From: Peribacillus cavernae
GTDB lineage: Bacteria; Bacillota; Bacilli; Bacillales; DSM-1321
Assembly (NCBI RefSeq): GCF_003989135.1
Contig: NZ_RYZZ01000033.1
Span: 1-64,000, forward strand
Direction of reading: 5' to 3'
DNA length: 64,000 bases
Below, one piece after another: positions 1 to 7,696 of the stretch (position 1 is its first letter; each line of letters starts with the position of its first letter). A model generated the notes under the pieces. It had not been told where the DNA came from and made no database searches. It worked only from the letters and a program-made list of their open reading frames with translations. A program made the translations under genes and the position numbers.

Positions 1-45
1 TATAAGAGACAGCAATGCCCCTCCCGCCCCAAGTAGCCAAATCAC
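1..45 (-). CDS. crcB: Second CrcB-like fluoride channel, N-terminus only
   Basis: The minus strand opens a GTG codon that overlaps the TGA stop of the upstream crcB gene (GTGTGA), and reads VIWLLGAGGALLSLI before the window ends. The GxGGAxxS pattern fits the first helix of CrcB/Fluc proteins. Bacilli often carry two tandem crcB genes whose products form one heterodimeric fluoride channel, which is known for the family. Overlapping stop and start suggest translational coupling. Only 15 residues are visible, so the rest is inference. Confidence 0.65.
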   Translation of the reverse strand, partial: MIWLLGAGGALLSLI

Positions 46-431
46 ACTGCATCACTCTTTGTTAAAGCAAAGAATTCCGAAAAAACTTTACCTGCTACGG
101 TAAAAAGCAATCCGAACGAGATACTGATCACGACGTATAAAATAGCCAGCCAAATATGTCCTGACTCTGCAAGCATGACTGTTTCGATTGAAAATGCCGA
201 GAAGGTTGTAAAAGATCCAATGAAGCCAGTACCTAGAACCAGGACGAGCCTCGGATTTCTCTTTGTTTTCCGTCCTGAAAAGGAATGTAGCCAGCCGAGC
301 AAAAAACAGCCCAAAAGATTTATAATCAGAGTCGAGAGCGGAAATCCATTTTCAGCCTGTAACCATTCTCCTGCTTGATAACGGCATATCGTTCCAAGAA
401 ACCCGCCAATCATGATGAAAAAAAGATCCAT
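42..431 (-). CDS. crcB: CrcB/Fluc fluoride ion channel
   Basis: Small membrane protein of 129 residues that exports fluoride as a dual-topology or hetero-dimer in the cytoplasmic membrane. The start MDLFFIMIGGFLGTICRY carries the GGxxGxxxRY signature, and the central GTGFIGSFTTFSAFSIE carries the family GxxGxxTTFSxF motif. Four hydrophobic segments are visible. A GAGGTG ribosome site precedes the ATG. The next gene on the same strand is a second crcB whose start overlaps this stop. The leader was checked for a fluoride riboswitch and none was recognised; it holds instead a near-palindrome (AATGGT..ACCATT, about 460-485) of unknown role. Confidence 0.93.
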   Translation of the reverse strand: MDLFFIMIGGFLGTICRYQAGEWLQAENGFPLSTLIINLLGCFLLGWLHSFSGRKTKRNPRLVLVLGTGFIGSFTTFSAFSIETVMLAESGHIWLAILYVVISISFGLLFTVAGKVFSEFFALTKSDAV

Positions 432-534
432 ATTAACACCTCATAGCGATACTTTACCAAGAATGGTTTCATCAAAATGATACCATTTGGAATCCATTTT
501 AAACAGGCTCGGTCGATATAACTGATAAAAGACC

Positions 535-566
535 AATAAAAAAGACCCCGGATGGGGTCTTTTTTA
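535..566 (-). terminator. Rho-independent terminator of the cold-shock gene
   Basis: Stem AAAGACCCC / GGGGTCTTT with a four-base loop, followed on the minus strand by a run of T. It lies just behind the cold-shock protein stop codon. Confidence 0.9.
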
Positions 567-574
567 GCGTTCCA

Positions 575-772
575 TTACTTCTGAACGTTAGCAGCTTGAG
601 GTCCACGAGCGCCTTGCTCGATTTCGAAAGAAACTTCTTGGCCTTCTTCAAGAGTTTTGAAACCTTCACCTTGGATAGCAGAGAAGTGTACGAATACGTC
701 GTCTTGACCTTCTACTTCGATGAAACCGAAACCTTTTTCTGCATTAAACCATTTAACTTTCCCTTGTACCAT
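575..772 (-). CDS. cspB: Cold-shock protein, CspB/CspD type
   Basis: Single-domain OB-fold RNA chaperone of 65 residues, the normal length. Both nucleic-acid motifs are intact: KGFGFIEV (RNP1) and DVFVHFSAI (RNP2). The protein melts secondary structure in mRNA during cold stress and growth. A GGAGG site lies upstream of the ATG, and the roughly 200-bp AT-rich leader before it is long, as is usual for csp genes with regulated 5' UTRs. The closest remembered match is B. subtilis CspB, but the paralogue letter is uncertain. The gene is monocistronic with its own terminator. Confidence 0.95.
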   Translation of the reverse strand: MVQGKVKWFNAEKGFGFIEVEGQDDVFVHFSAIQGEGFKTLEEGQEVSFEIEQGARGPQAANVQK

Positions 773-973
773 GTATATTTCCTCCCGTTTGGAAAAAATC
801 CTTTTATAACTATTCTTGATTTAGGATAATGTCTTAAGAGGAAACTTTTCGTGAATCGCTCTGTAACCTTATTCCCCACAAAAATAATTGAATATATTAT
901 AACAGGGTATATTTTAAAAAACAAGGTCATTTAAAAAATTAGTTACAGCTTTTTCCACAAGCCGATATTATAT

Positions 974-1453
974 CTATACCGATTTTTTTCGAAATCCTTC
1001 TTCCATTAAGTAACGTGTTGCCTCAACTGGCGATTCAAAACATTCTTCAAGATTTATGCCGGCATACACATTCCACAGCAGATCTTCATTGACAACTGTA
1101 AGCTCCTGTTTTTGCGGTCCAACCCAGGTACCCTCTATTTCTTGATCCGCGTTTTCTTCCTCGCCGGTCTCGGAAAATGCCGATAAGTAAGAAATGCTCG
1201 CCTGCAATATTTTCCGGAGCTGTTCCTCAGAATATTCCCTGATGTTGATGAAACCTTTTTTATCACTTGCTTTTCTAGGTAAATGGCCCGCATAGACAAA
1301 CCCGTTTCCATTCGGATGCAAATGCTGGACTACGATTTTTTTATCATACACGCTTCCTTCAAAATGAAAGTTGACTCGGCCAAGCGATACATCTTTTCTT
1401 TGCAGCTCAGGGTACGATTCGATAATTTCCAGTTTTTCTTCAAAAGTTAGCAC
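974..1453 (-). CDS. Uncharacterised cytosolic protein, 159 residues
   Basis: I do not recognise the family. The protein is soluble and acidic, starts MLTFEEKLEIIESYPEL, and has no signal peptide, membrane segment or cysteine motif. The N-terminal half (LGRVNFHFEGSVYDKKIVVQ, then HLHPNGNGFVYAGHL) looks like a compact beta domain, and a helical C-terminal part follows a Glu-rich linker. Codon use resembles its neighbours, and it sits alone between the csp gene and a divergent acetyltransferase gene. It is probably a conserved Bacillaceae protein; no function is proposed. Confidence 0.75.
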   Translation of the reverse strand: MLTFEEKLEIIESYPELQRKDVSLGRVNFHFEGSVYDKKIVVQHLHPNGNGFVYAGHLPRKASDKKGFINIREYSEEQLRKILQASISYLSAFSETGEEENADQEIEGTWVGPQKQELTVVNEDLLWNVYAGINLEECFESPVEATRYLMEEGFRKKSV

Positions 1454-1553
1454 ACAACATCCTCATTTCGTAGTACAATTTCTTTGACTGATTATAACAC
1501 AGGCTCGATGACAGGCAACACCAGATGTAATAAAACAGGAAAAGGCAGTTGAA

Positions 1554-2003
1554 ATGATGCTTCGAAAAGTGGACTTGCAAAACCTTTCATTAGCCAATGA
1601 ATTGTATACTGTTCAACAAAAGTCCTACACTATTGAAGCCGAGCTAATCGGTTTTCTCGATATCCCTCCGTTAAAGGAAACATTTGATGAACTCCTATCC
1701 TGCCAGGAAGAGTTCATAGGGTACTTTATCGATGAAAAGCTTGTTGGAGCCGTCTCTTACTCGCTTGAGGACGAAACGGTGCATATTTGCCGGTTAATCG
1801 TTGATCCAGCCCACTTCAGAAAAGGAATCGCCCAAAAGTTACTGGCCCATCTCCAAAATGAAGGAAGTCCAGAAAGAATGATTGTTTCGACTGGAAAGGA
1901 TAACCACCCTGCTATCAGTCTTTATCTAAAAAATGGTTTCAAGTTGATAAGAGATATTGAAGCAGCTCCCGGATTTTATTTGAGTCTATTTGAGAAAAGA
2001 TAA
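1554..2003 (+). CDS. GNAT-family N-acetyltransferase
   Basis: A 149-residue protein with the GNAT fold, expected to move an acetyl group from acetyl-CoA to an unknown amine. The acetyl-CoA motif is visible as VDPAHFRKGIAQKLLAHL (R/QxxGxG/A type), followed by VSTGKDNHPAISLYLKNGF, the usual strand-helix with NxxAxxLYxxxGF. The gene stands alone, convergent with modB. Two ATG codons occur in tandem and the first is used here. The substrate cannot be deduced. Confidence 0.88.
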   Translation: MMLRKVDLQNLSLANELYTVQQKSYTIEAELIGFLDIPPLKETFDELLSCQEEFIGYFIDEKLVGAVSYSLEDETVHICRLIVDPAHFRKGIAQKLLAHLQNEGSPERMIVSTGKDNHPAISLYLKNGFKLIRDIEAAPGFYLSLFEKR

Positions 2004-2026
2004 CCGTTTGATCTGCTAAAAAAAGG

Positions 2027-2683
2027 TCATTCCCTGATAATATGAACCAAAACGAGCATAACGAAAGAAATGATAATCATTGTCCCGACCCAGAGCCATG
2101 CCATTTGCATGTTTCCTGAATCCATTGCCACATAAATCGCTGTTGACATCGTCTGGGTCCTGCCGGGAATGTTACCGGCAAACATTAATGTAGCGCCAAA
2201 TTCACCGAGTGCTCTTGCAAAGCTAAGGATGGCCCCGGCAAGAATGGCCTTTACCGCGAGAGGCAGGGATACCCGGATAAATACTTTCCATTCACTGGCT
2301 CCATCGACACGGGCCGCATTTTCGATGTCTCCATCAATCGCTTCAAAGCCCGTTTTAGCTGACTGATACATCAGTGGAAAAGCAACGACGATCGAGGCTA
2401 TAACGGCGGCCCACCAGGTGAACATGACTGGCATATGAAACAGCCATTCAATCGCTCTGCCAGCGGGACTGTTATTCCCAAAGATAACGATTAGCAAAAA
2501 ACCGACGACAGAAGGCGGGAGTACAAGCGGGAGCAAAAAAAGAGTTTCGATCAGTACACTCCCATTAAACTTCTTTCCTGCCATCATTCGTGCTGCTACA
2601 GTACCTAATATGAAAACGATAATGCCTGAAAGCAGTGCAATCTTGATCGATAAGCTGACTGGTGACCAAAAATCGGCTGCCAT
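2027..2683 (-). CDS. modB: Molybdate ABC transporter permease ModB
   Basis: Integral membrane permease of 218 residues, a normal length for ModB. It has five to six hydrophobic segments, and the ABC-binding EAA loop is visible as ENAARVDGASEWKVFIRVSL, followed by GAILSFARALGEFGATLMFAG, a strong ModB/CysT-type signature. It would import molybdate together with a ModA binding protein and a ModC ATPase. Neither intact partner is present: the ModA gene immediately upstream is reduced to its last codons, and no modC follows. The permease may therefore be an orphan on the way to decay, or may use partners elsewhere. Confidence 0.9.
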   Translation of the reverse strand: MAADFWSPVSLSIKIALLSGIIVFILGTVAARMMAGKKFNGSVLIETLFLLPLVLPPSVVGFLLIVIFGNNSPAGRAIEWLFHMPVMFTWWAAVIASIVVAFPLMYQSAKTGFEAIDGDIENAARVDGASEWKVFIRVSLPLAVKAILAGAILSFARALGEFGATLMFAGNIPGRTQTMSTAIYVAMDSGNMQMAWLWVGTMIIISFVMLVLVHIIRE

Positions 2684-2685
2684 CC

Positions 2686-2760
2686 TTAGCTTATGTCCTT
2701 AAATCCATAATTTTTCAACATATTCATTGCTTTATCTCCCTGTAAATAATCATCTAACGG
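2686..2760 (-). pseudogene. modA: 3' remnant of modA (molybdate-binding protein)
   Basis: The last 24 or so codons before modB read LDDYLQGDKAMNMLKNYGFK plus four residues, ending two bases before the modB ATG. This is the usual ModA C-terminus (Y-x-FL-x-S-x-x-A-x-x-x-x-x-KYGF). The upstream open frame to about 2910 is AT-rich, has no signal peptide or ModA domain, and does not resemble the family. I infer that most of modA was deleted, leaving its tail fused to unrelated upstream sequence. Confidence 0.7.
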
Positions 2761-2961
2761 TTTTCTTTCTTTTTCTTTTGGATGTTTTGTATCAACTTGA
2801 TTATACCTGTACAATGAATCAGGAAAAAATAAATTTGTCCACAAAAAATATTTCCCTGACATTTTGCTGACACAATGTAAAGATAAAGTAAGGGTATCAC
2901 AAATTCCCAACCAAAAATGCTGTAACTATTGAAATTTTTAAAAATTAAAGGAGTCGATCAA

Positions 2962-3357
2962 ATGATTACTATTTTCACTACTCCAAGCAGCCTGGCATGC
3001 AGAAAGGCAAAAGCCTGGCTTCAGAAAAATGACATCACTTATAACGAAAGAAATATATATGCACAACCGTTATCGGTGGAAGAAATAAAGGAAGTTCTCA
3101 GAAAAACAGAGGGCGGTACAGATGAAATCATTTCCACACGTTCTAAGAAGTTCAAAGATCTGAATGTAGATATTAATAACACCCCTCTCAACGAGCTTTG
3201 CAAGATCATCCAGGAAAATCCTGATTTACTGCGCCGTCCGATTATTTTTGATCATAAAAATTTACACGCAGGCTATAACGAAGAAGAAATGGGCCGTTTT
3301 CTTCCCCGTAAAGTCCGTAATATCCAACTGTGGAGAGCAATCAGTTTAATAAATTAG
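2962..3357 (+). CDS. Spx-family regulator with SxxC in place of CxxC
   Basis: At 131 residues this has exactly the length of Spx, which binds the RNA polymerase alpha C-terminal domain and redirects transcription under thiol stress. Family landmarks are clear: the ArsC-like start, [12 protein letters not shown] (with the polymerase-contact Gly), and [13 protein letters not shown] with GRFLPRKVR. The redox switch is altered: residues 9-13 read SSLAC, so Cys10 is Ser and only Cys13 remains. The ATG at 2962 is chosen because AAAGGAG precedes it; an earlier in-frame ATG has no ribosome site. A terminator follows. It is probably a paralogue of the main Spx. Confidence 0.88.
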   Translation: MITIFTTPSSLACRKAKAWLQKNDITYNERNIYAQPLSVEEIKEVLRKTEGGTDEIISTRSKKFKDLNVDINNTPLNELCKIIQENPDLLRRPIIFDHKNLHAGYNEEEMGRFLPRKVRNIQLWRAISLIN

Positions 3358-3365
3358 CTATAAAA

Positions 3366-3398
3366 GGTTGCCCGATTAAAATTGGGCAACCTTTTTTA
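3366..3398 (+). terminator. Rho-independent terminator behind the Spx-like gene
   Basis: Stem GGTTGCCC / GGGCAACC with an A/T-rich loop and a T6 tail. Because A residues flank the left arm it may also serve the convergent histidine kinase gene. Confidence 0.9.
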
Positions 3399-3405
3399 TT
3401 CGGAG

Positions 3406-4821
3406 CTACGTTCCCATGAGGGTTATCGTAAAGATGGTTCCATTCTCGCTGCTTTTTTTGAGAACGAGATCACCTTTTTGCGCCTTGGCAAGCATTCTGC
3501 TGAAAGGGAGTCCAAGTCCCAGGCCTCGCACTTTCAACTTTTTCTTTTCTCCCCTGTAAAACGGTTCAAAAATATAGCGCTGTTCATTCAAAGGAATTCC
3601 CTTTCCATTATCTTTCACATCAATATTTACCTTGGACGTTTCACCTTTATACAAGGAAATTTCAATGTTTCCATCCTCTGCTAATGCTTGTTTTGCATTA
3701 TTTAATAAATTAATGATGATTTCCTGCAATCGAAGCGGGTCTGCCAGTCCAAAAGTCACTTTTTCGGGGACCTTCACATCTAAATTGAAATGTTGGTCCT
3801 CCTGGGTAACTTTCCACTGATAGGCAATCTCTTCAATCAGTTCATTTAAGTTCTTCTGTTTCACCTTAATCGTGAATGCGCCTGAAGAGATTGCGTTGAA
3901 ATCAAGGAGATCTTCAATCATTGTTTGAAGCCTTCTAATTTCTTTCAAAGAAATCTCGAGAAATTCTTTGCTTTCTCCTCCGGTTACCACATCATCCTTC
4001 ACCGCCTGCACAAGTCCGCTGATTGAGGTCACAGGCGTCTTTAAATCATGGGTCACACCAGCAAACAACTCAGCCCGCAATTTTTCAAGCTGCGTCAACC
4101 GGTTCGTCATCTCTTTAAACGATTGGATCAGTTCGTAGATTTCTTCCTCTCGGGCATCTTCGTATAACTCGATATCATAGTTTCCTTCACGGATTTGCAC
4201 AGCTGCCTTCGCTACATCCCGGATCGGTTTTGAAATTTTCCGTGATAACACATAGATAACCGCCCATCCCAGAATCCCAAGACCGCACAGCATAATCGCT
4301 AACAAGCCATGATCCTGGTTAACCTCCTTCAACGAATCTTCCTCCTGAACGATGATAACCCAGCCAATCTGCTGTTGGGCATAATTAATTGGCGATTTTA
4401 CCACATATACCTCGTTGCCATCCTTCAATTCTACTTTTTGAATACTGTCTTTATTATCAAGGATCGATTGTTGTATATGGTTTTCGCCCTCTTTTATATC
4501 AATTTGCGGCTTCGTAAAGCTGATTTGTCCTTTAGGATCGGTTAGATAGATGATCGGCTCTTTATTCAGATGGAGAATTTTCTCCCGATCATCAATGATT
4601 CCCCATAAAATCGGGCCAATGACAACTTGGCCGTTATCCTTGATGGCGCGGTCGGATGTTTCATCGGCTAAATACTTTAACAAATTCAGCCTGTATTCAA
4701 GTGCAGTTTGCTGCATCCACCACATGGAGACAACAGCCAGTAACAGTAAGCCCACACAAAGGGTAAGCAAATAACGTGTTGTCCAATACCTTAGAAGTGT
4801 CGTTCGTTTTTCAGTTTTCAT
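3406..4821 (-). CDS. Membrane sensor histidine kinase
   Basis: A 471-residue kinase. Order of parts: TM1 (about 14-36), an extracytoplasmic sensor of about 140 residues, TM2 (about 173-192), HAMP, a HisKA domain with phospho-acceptor His258 in THDLKTP, and an HATPase domain with N box (NNAKQAL), G1 (DNGKGIP) and GLGLGLPFSR. It should autophosphorylate on an unknown envelope signal and pass phosphate to the response regulator encoded just upstream. Its ATG lies 11 bases inside the regulator gene, so the pair is translationally coupled. Reading further upstream gives no ribosome site. The stimulus cannot be told from sequence. Confidence 0.93.
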   Translation of the reverse strand: MKTEKRTTLLRYWTTRYLLTLCVGLLLLAVVSMWWMQQTALEYRLNLLKYLADETSDRAIKDNGQVVIGPILWGIIDDREKILHLNKEPIIYLTDPKGQISFTKPQIDIKEGENHIQQSILDNKDSIQKVELKDGNEVYVVKSPINYAQQQIGWVIIVQEEDSLKEVNQDHGLLAIMLCGLGILGWAVIYVLSRKISKPIRDVAKAAVQIREGNYDIELYEDAREEEIYELIQSFKEMTNRLTQLEKLRAELFAGVTHDLKTPVTSISGLVQAVKDDVVTGGESKEFLEISLKEIRRLQTMIEDLLDFNAISSGAFTIKVKQKNLNELIEEIAYQWKVTQEDQHFNLDVKVPEKVTFGLADPLRLQEIIINLLNNAKQALAEDGNIEISLYKGETSKVNIDVKDNGKGIPLNEQRYIFEPFYRGEKKKLKVRGLGLGLPFSRMLAKAQKGDLVLKKSSENGTIFTITLMGT

Positions 4822-5497
4822 AAACACACAATTGATACCCCAATCCCCGCAAAGTTTTGATTTCCCCTTCAGAAGCAGGCCAATTTTCAAGCGCTTTACG
4901 GATTCGTTTGATGGCTAAATCGACGGCACGGTCACTGCCGTCATAATCCATACCCCAAACCTGCTCGATTAACTGTTCTCTTGTATAGATACGGTTCAGA
5001 TTTTTAGCAAAAAAGATAAATAAGGAGAGATCTCTTGGTGTAAGGCTTATCTCATTTCCGTTTATCTGGATGCTGTATGAATCCAGATCCACTTTCAAAC
5101 TTCCAAACTGCCTAACATTCTCTGCTGGAAGGATGCCTGCTGAGCGCCTTAAAACAGCATGCACTCTTGCAACTACTTCTTCTGCAACAAACGGCTTTGA
5201 AACATAATCATCCGCTCCCTTCTTGAAACCCACTAATTTATAATTTATATCGCCCAGCGCAGTCAGCATGATCACTGGGCATGAATCCTTCCGGCGGATT
5301 TCCTTTAGTATTTCCCAACCGTCTTTTCCGGGAAGCATGACATCAAGCAAAACCAGATCTGGATTGCTTTCGTCAAAGACGGCCAAAGCCTCTTCCCCGT
5401 CAAAAACCTGGATAACCTGAAAACCTTCTCGCTGAAGGTATGCTTTTAGCACCATCGAAATCGCTCTTTCATCTTCCACTATTACTATCGTTTTCAA
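4811..5497 (-). CDS. OmpR/PhoB-type response regulator
   Basis: A 228-residue DNA-binding regulator. The receiver domain has the acidic pair ED (8-9), phospho-acceptor Asp52 in LLDVMLP and Lys101 in VSKPF; the C-terminal winged helix has RDLSLFIFFAKN and the terminal LRGLGYQL. The start is TTG (LKTIVIVEDE) because a perfect AAAGGAGGT site sits six bases before it; the longer open frame has none. It overlaps the cognate kinase gene by 11 bases. The gene order regulator-kinase is the common one for this class in Bacillus. Target genes are unknown. Confidence 0.94.
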   Translation of the reverse strand: MKTIVIVEDERAISMVLKAYLQREGFQVIQVFDGEEALAVFDESNPDLVLLDVMLPGKDGWEILKEIRRKDSCPVIMLTALGDINYKLVGFKKGADDYVSKPFVAEEVVARVHAVLRRSAGILPAENVRQFGSLKVDLDSYSIQINGNEISLTPRDLSLFIFFAKNLNRIYTREQLIEQVWGMDYDGSDRAVDLAIKRIRKALENWPASEGEIKTLRGLGYQLCVYEN

Positions 5498-5671
5498 ACA
5501 GGGACCTCCTTTACTCTCACTTATCATTAGCCACATAGTTGAAAAAAATATAACACAGTAATATGTCAAATAGATGTTAGGCTATTTTTTATTTTCATTC
5601 TCTATATTTAGATTCCACGGTTGGACAAGTGCTAAAATTGAAAAATAAAAAATGATAATGATGGAGCAGAA

Positions 5672-5704
5672 AAAAGGTGGAAACTTTACGTTTCCACCTT
5701 TTTT
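5672..5704 (-). terminator. Bidirectional terminator behind the VanW gene
   Basis: Near-perfect hairpin AAAGGTGGAAA / TTTCCACCTTT with a seven-base loop and A/T runs on both sides. It touches the stop codon of the VanW-family gene. Confidence 0.88.
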
Positions 5705-6739
5705 CTAGCTTTTGGCTACATTTTGTGCAGCAGCTTTTACCTGAATTTCGAGAGTGCCACTTTCCCTATTCATTATCGTTTTAATCATCACAGGAAAGTC
5801 CTTATTGTTCAAGAATTTAAAATCCTTCCCTCCATATGAAACCGTAGCATCCCGATCTTTTGGTACATATCCGACCTGCTTCGAGTGGTGGTGAAGTTCG
5901 ATAATTCCTAAGCCCGCCTGGTCAATTGCATTATACAGCGTGCTGGATGTCTGGCAAATTCCTCCGCCAATCCCTTCTACATACTCTTTATTTACTATCT
6001 CCTTAGCTTTTTGATAGCCTCTTTCAGGAGTCCGTTCACCAACAATCAGATTAAAGTAAAACCGGTCTCCGGGACCGAGAATGATTTGGTTGATTTCCTG
6101 CGCGGAAAGAGCTATATTTGCCGTTCTTCCGGTTACAGTCGGATCGAATTTTGTGATGAAGTTCCCTAACATAGTTTGATCGATATTTGCAACCGCTCCA
6201 GCTGTAGCATTGGGCGCCGTTTCACTGATTGGCACTTCTATTACTCTCTGGAAAGCAGTCACGTTTTCAAGCTCTTTTATGAGTGCAGCTTGATCCACTA
6301 CAACCCGGGCCTGCCCTGCCTTTAATTTACCATCACTGGCCAATCTGGCAGGAATCATTGGCTGGTCATATTTCGCTTCCAATTTCTCAGCAACATTCCT
6401 GGCATCTTCTTTGCTTCTGAAAGAAGATGCTTGTAACTTTTGTAATTCATCCCCATTTCTCGAGTCAACAAAAACAAGATCCGGTTCAACAAATTCTTTC
6501 TCGGAGAGCATAGTTTCTTTTTTAAAATGCTTGCTTAACCCTTGAAGTTCTTTTTCGGAGGTTCCAGAGGCTTCCCCTCCTTGACTAACCAATAAACCCA
6601 AACAGCCGACCACTCCAACTAACGCCGATAGCAGTATACCTTTTTTCAATTTATTCACACCCGCATTCAAAGTTTCCCATATTCTAAACCGCAAAAATAC
6701 TACCTTATCAAAATACTTTTCCATGAAAAACAACCGCAT
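5705..6739 (-). CDS. VanW-family protein, membrane anchored
   Basis: Up to 344 residues. A single hydrophobic segment (about 33-52) anchors the protein, followed by an extracytoplasmic region that ends in a VanW domain: GPGDRFYFN, then VEGIGGGICQTSSTLYNA and ELHHHSKQVGYVPKDRDATV, the most conserved VanW stretches. Similar Bacillus proteins include YoaR. VanW proteins are found at the cell surface and in some glycopeptide-resistance clusters, but their biochemical role is unsettled, so no reaction is assigned. The start is uncertain: the first ATG has no clear ribosome site, and a GTG at 6658 would place the membrane segment at the N-terminus. Confidence 0.88.
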   Translation of the reverse strand: MRLFFMEKYFDKVVFLRFRIWETLNAGVNKLKKGILLSALVGVVGCLGLLVSQGGEASGTSEKELQGLSKHFKKETMLSEKEFVEPDLVFVDSRNGDELQKLQASSFRSKEDARNVAEKLEAKYDQPMIPARLASDGKLKAGQARVVVDQAALIKELENVTAFQRVIEVPISETAPNATAGAVANIDQTMLGNFITKFDPTVTGRTANIALSAQEINQIILGPGDRFYFNLIVGERTPERGYQKAKEIVNKEYVEGIGGGICQTSSTLYNAIDQAGLGIIELHHHSKQVGYVPKDRDATVSYGGKDFKFLNNKDFPVMIKTIMNRESGTLEIQVKAAAQNVAKS

Positions 6740-6941
6740 TGTACTACTATGATAAATTTATATCCGTTCATTACCAATTATATTCTGGTGATCTCTCCCC
6801 TGTACAGGTTATTATTGAAGTGATTCCCTTAACAAGAAACGGTCACCCATCCATGGAATTTCTTAACTCAAGTATACTATTTTTGGAATTTGAATTTCAA
6901 CCTATTATGACACTTATATGTCAATTCTTTTTCGACAATAA

Positions 6942-6984
6942 AAAAAAGCCGACAGGATATTTACAAGTCTGTCAGCCTTTTTGA
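6942..6984 (-). terminator. Terminator of the small acidic protein gene
   Basis: On the minus strand GGCTGACAG / CTGTCGGC (one wobble) with a T8 tail. It lies about 30 bases behind the stop codon of the 70-residue gene. Confidence 0.82.
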
Positions 6985-7015
6985 TGCATGTGTAAAAGCA
7001 GCATGAAAACTGTTT

Positions 7016-7228
7016 CTAGTCTTCTTTCTCCGTATCGTCAACAATCGCCCATAATTCTTTATTGAATAACTCATTGTTACAGGTTAAGCTATGGTCTTCC
7101 CCCTTTTTCTCTCTGCTTAGTATTTCATTTATTTCGCCGACATCGCCTTTGGCGTTTATAATTTCAAATAGCTCCATCATGCCATCATCACCGGTTTCTC
7201 CATTGACCTGCTTCTCTGGTTCTTTCAT
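7016..7228 (-). CDS. Small acidic protein of unknown function, 70 residues
   Basis: Starts MKEPEKQVNGETGDDGMMEL after a strong AAAGGAGGGG site, so I use this ATG instead of an upstream one. The product is rich in Glu, Asp and Asn, with no signal peptide or membrane segment, and looks partly disordered. A single Cys lies near the C-terminus (LTCNNELF). I do not recognise a family. It has its own terminator and lies divergent from the metal regulator czrA; a direct link to metal homeostasis is not supported by motifs. Confidence 0.7.
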   Translation of the reverse strand: MKEPEKQVNGETGDDGMMELFEIINAKGDVGEINEILSREKKGEDHSLTCNNELFNKELWAIVDDTEKED

Positions 7229-7288
7229 CTCGAACCCCTCCTTTTGATTCATATCATTCCCGAACCTGGCTGATTTACCCATTTTTCT

Positions 7289-7328
7289 AAAAAAATCATG
7301 CGCTTTTCAGCTCCATGATTTTTTTTCT
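7289..7328. terminator. Perfect A/T-flanked inverted repeat between divergent genes
   Basis: Arms AAAAAAATCATG / CATGATTTTTTT with a 13-base loop. It has the form of a bidirectional terminator, yet lies between the starts of two divergent genes, where a terminator would act only on readthrough or as an attenuator. An operator role is possible. Confidence 0.6.
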
Positions 7329-7369
7329 TGCTTGTTATCGCTATAATAAGGCGTAGGAGGTTGATTTAT

Positions 7370-7696
7370 GTGAAGAATGAAAAGGAAAACAATCAAGCTT
7401 CACCGGGGGATTTGGACGAAGAAACAATGTTTATCGTTTCCCAAACCTTTAAAGCTTTATCGGATCCGACCCGGCTGCGTATCCTGCATTTATTATTTGG
7501 CGGAGAATACTCTGTTAATGAAATTGCCGAGAAACTTTCCCTGCTACAATCCACAGTCTCCCACCAGCTGCGTTTCCTGAAAAACTTACGTCTAGTCAAG
7601 TTCAGGAGGGAAGGCACATCACTTTATTACTCTCATGATGATGAACATGTCATGGATATCTTAAAACAGACCATTGAACACGCCCACCATCATTAA
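7370..7696 (+). CDS. czrA: ArsR-family metal-sensing repressor CzrA
   Basis: A 108-residue winged-helix repressor that releases DNA when it binds Zn(II) or Co(II). The recognition region reads [21 protein letters not shown]. The C-terminal helix holds the complete alpha-5 metal site D-x-H-x10-H-x2-H (DEH...HAHH), which identifies the CzrA class rather than arsenic or cadmium sensors. GTG is the start because TAGGAGG lies nine bases upstream. It converges on czcD, and the two genes share the palindrome TTAA as overlapping stop codons. A candidate operator lies in front of czcD. Confidence 0.93.
   Translation: MKNEKENNQASPGDLDEETMFIVSQTFKALSDPTRLRILHLLFGGEYSVNEIAEKLSLLQSTVSHQLRFLKNLRLVKFRREGTSLYYSHDDEHVMDILKQTIEHAHHH

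Noticed and set aside
432-574. Fluoride riboswitch in front of crcB
   Set aside because: The conserved pseudoknot sequence of the crcB motif is not present on the minus strand; only an unrelated near-palindrome is seen.
2761-2910. Upstream part of the 74-codon frame that ends in the modA tail
   Set aside because: Sequence is AT-rich with unlikely amino-acid composition and no signal peptide; it seems to be promoter DNA in frame with the modA remnant by chance.
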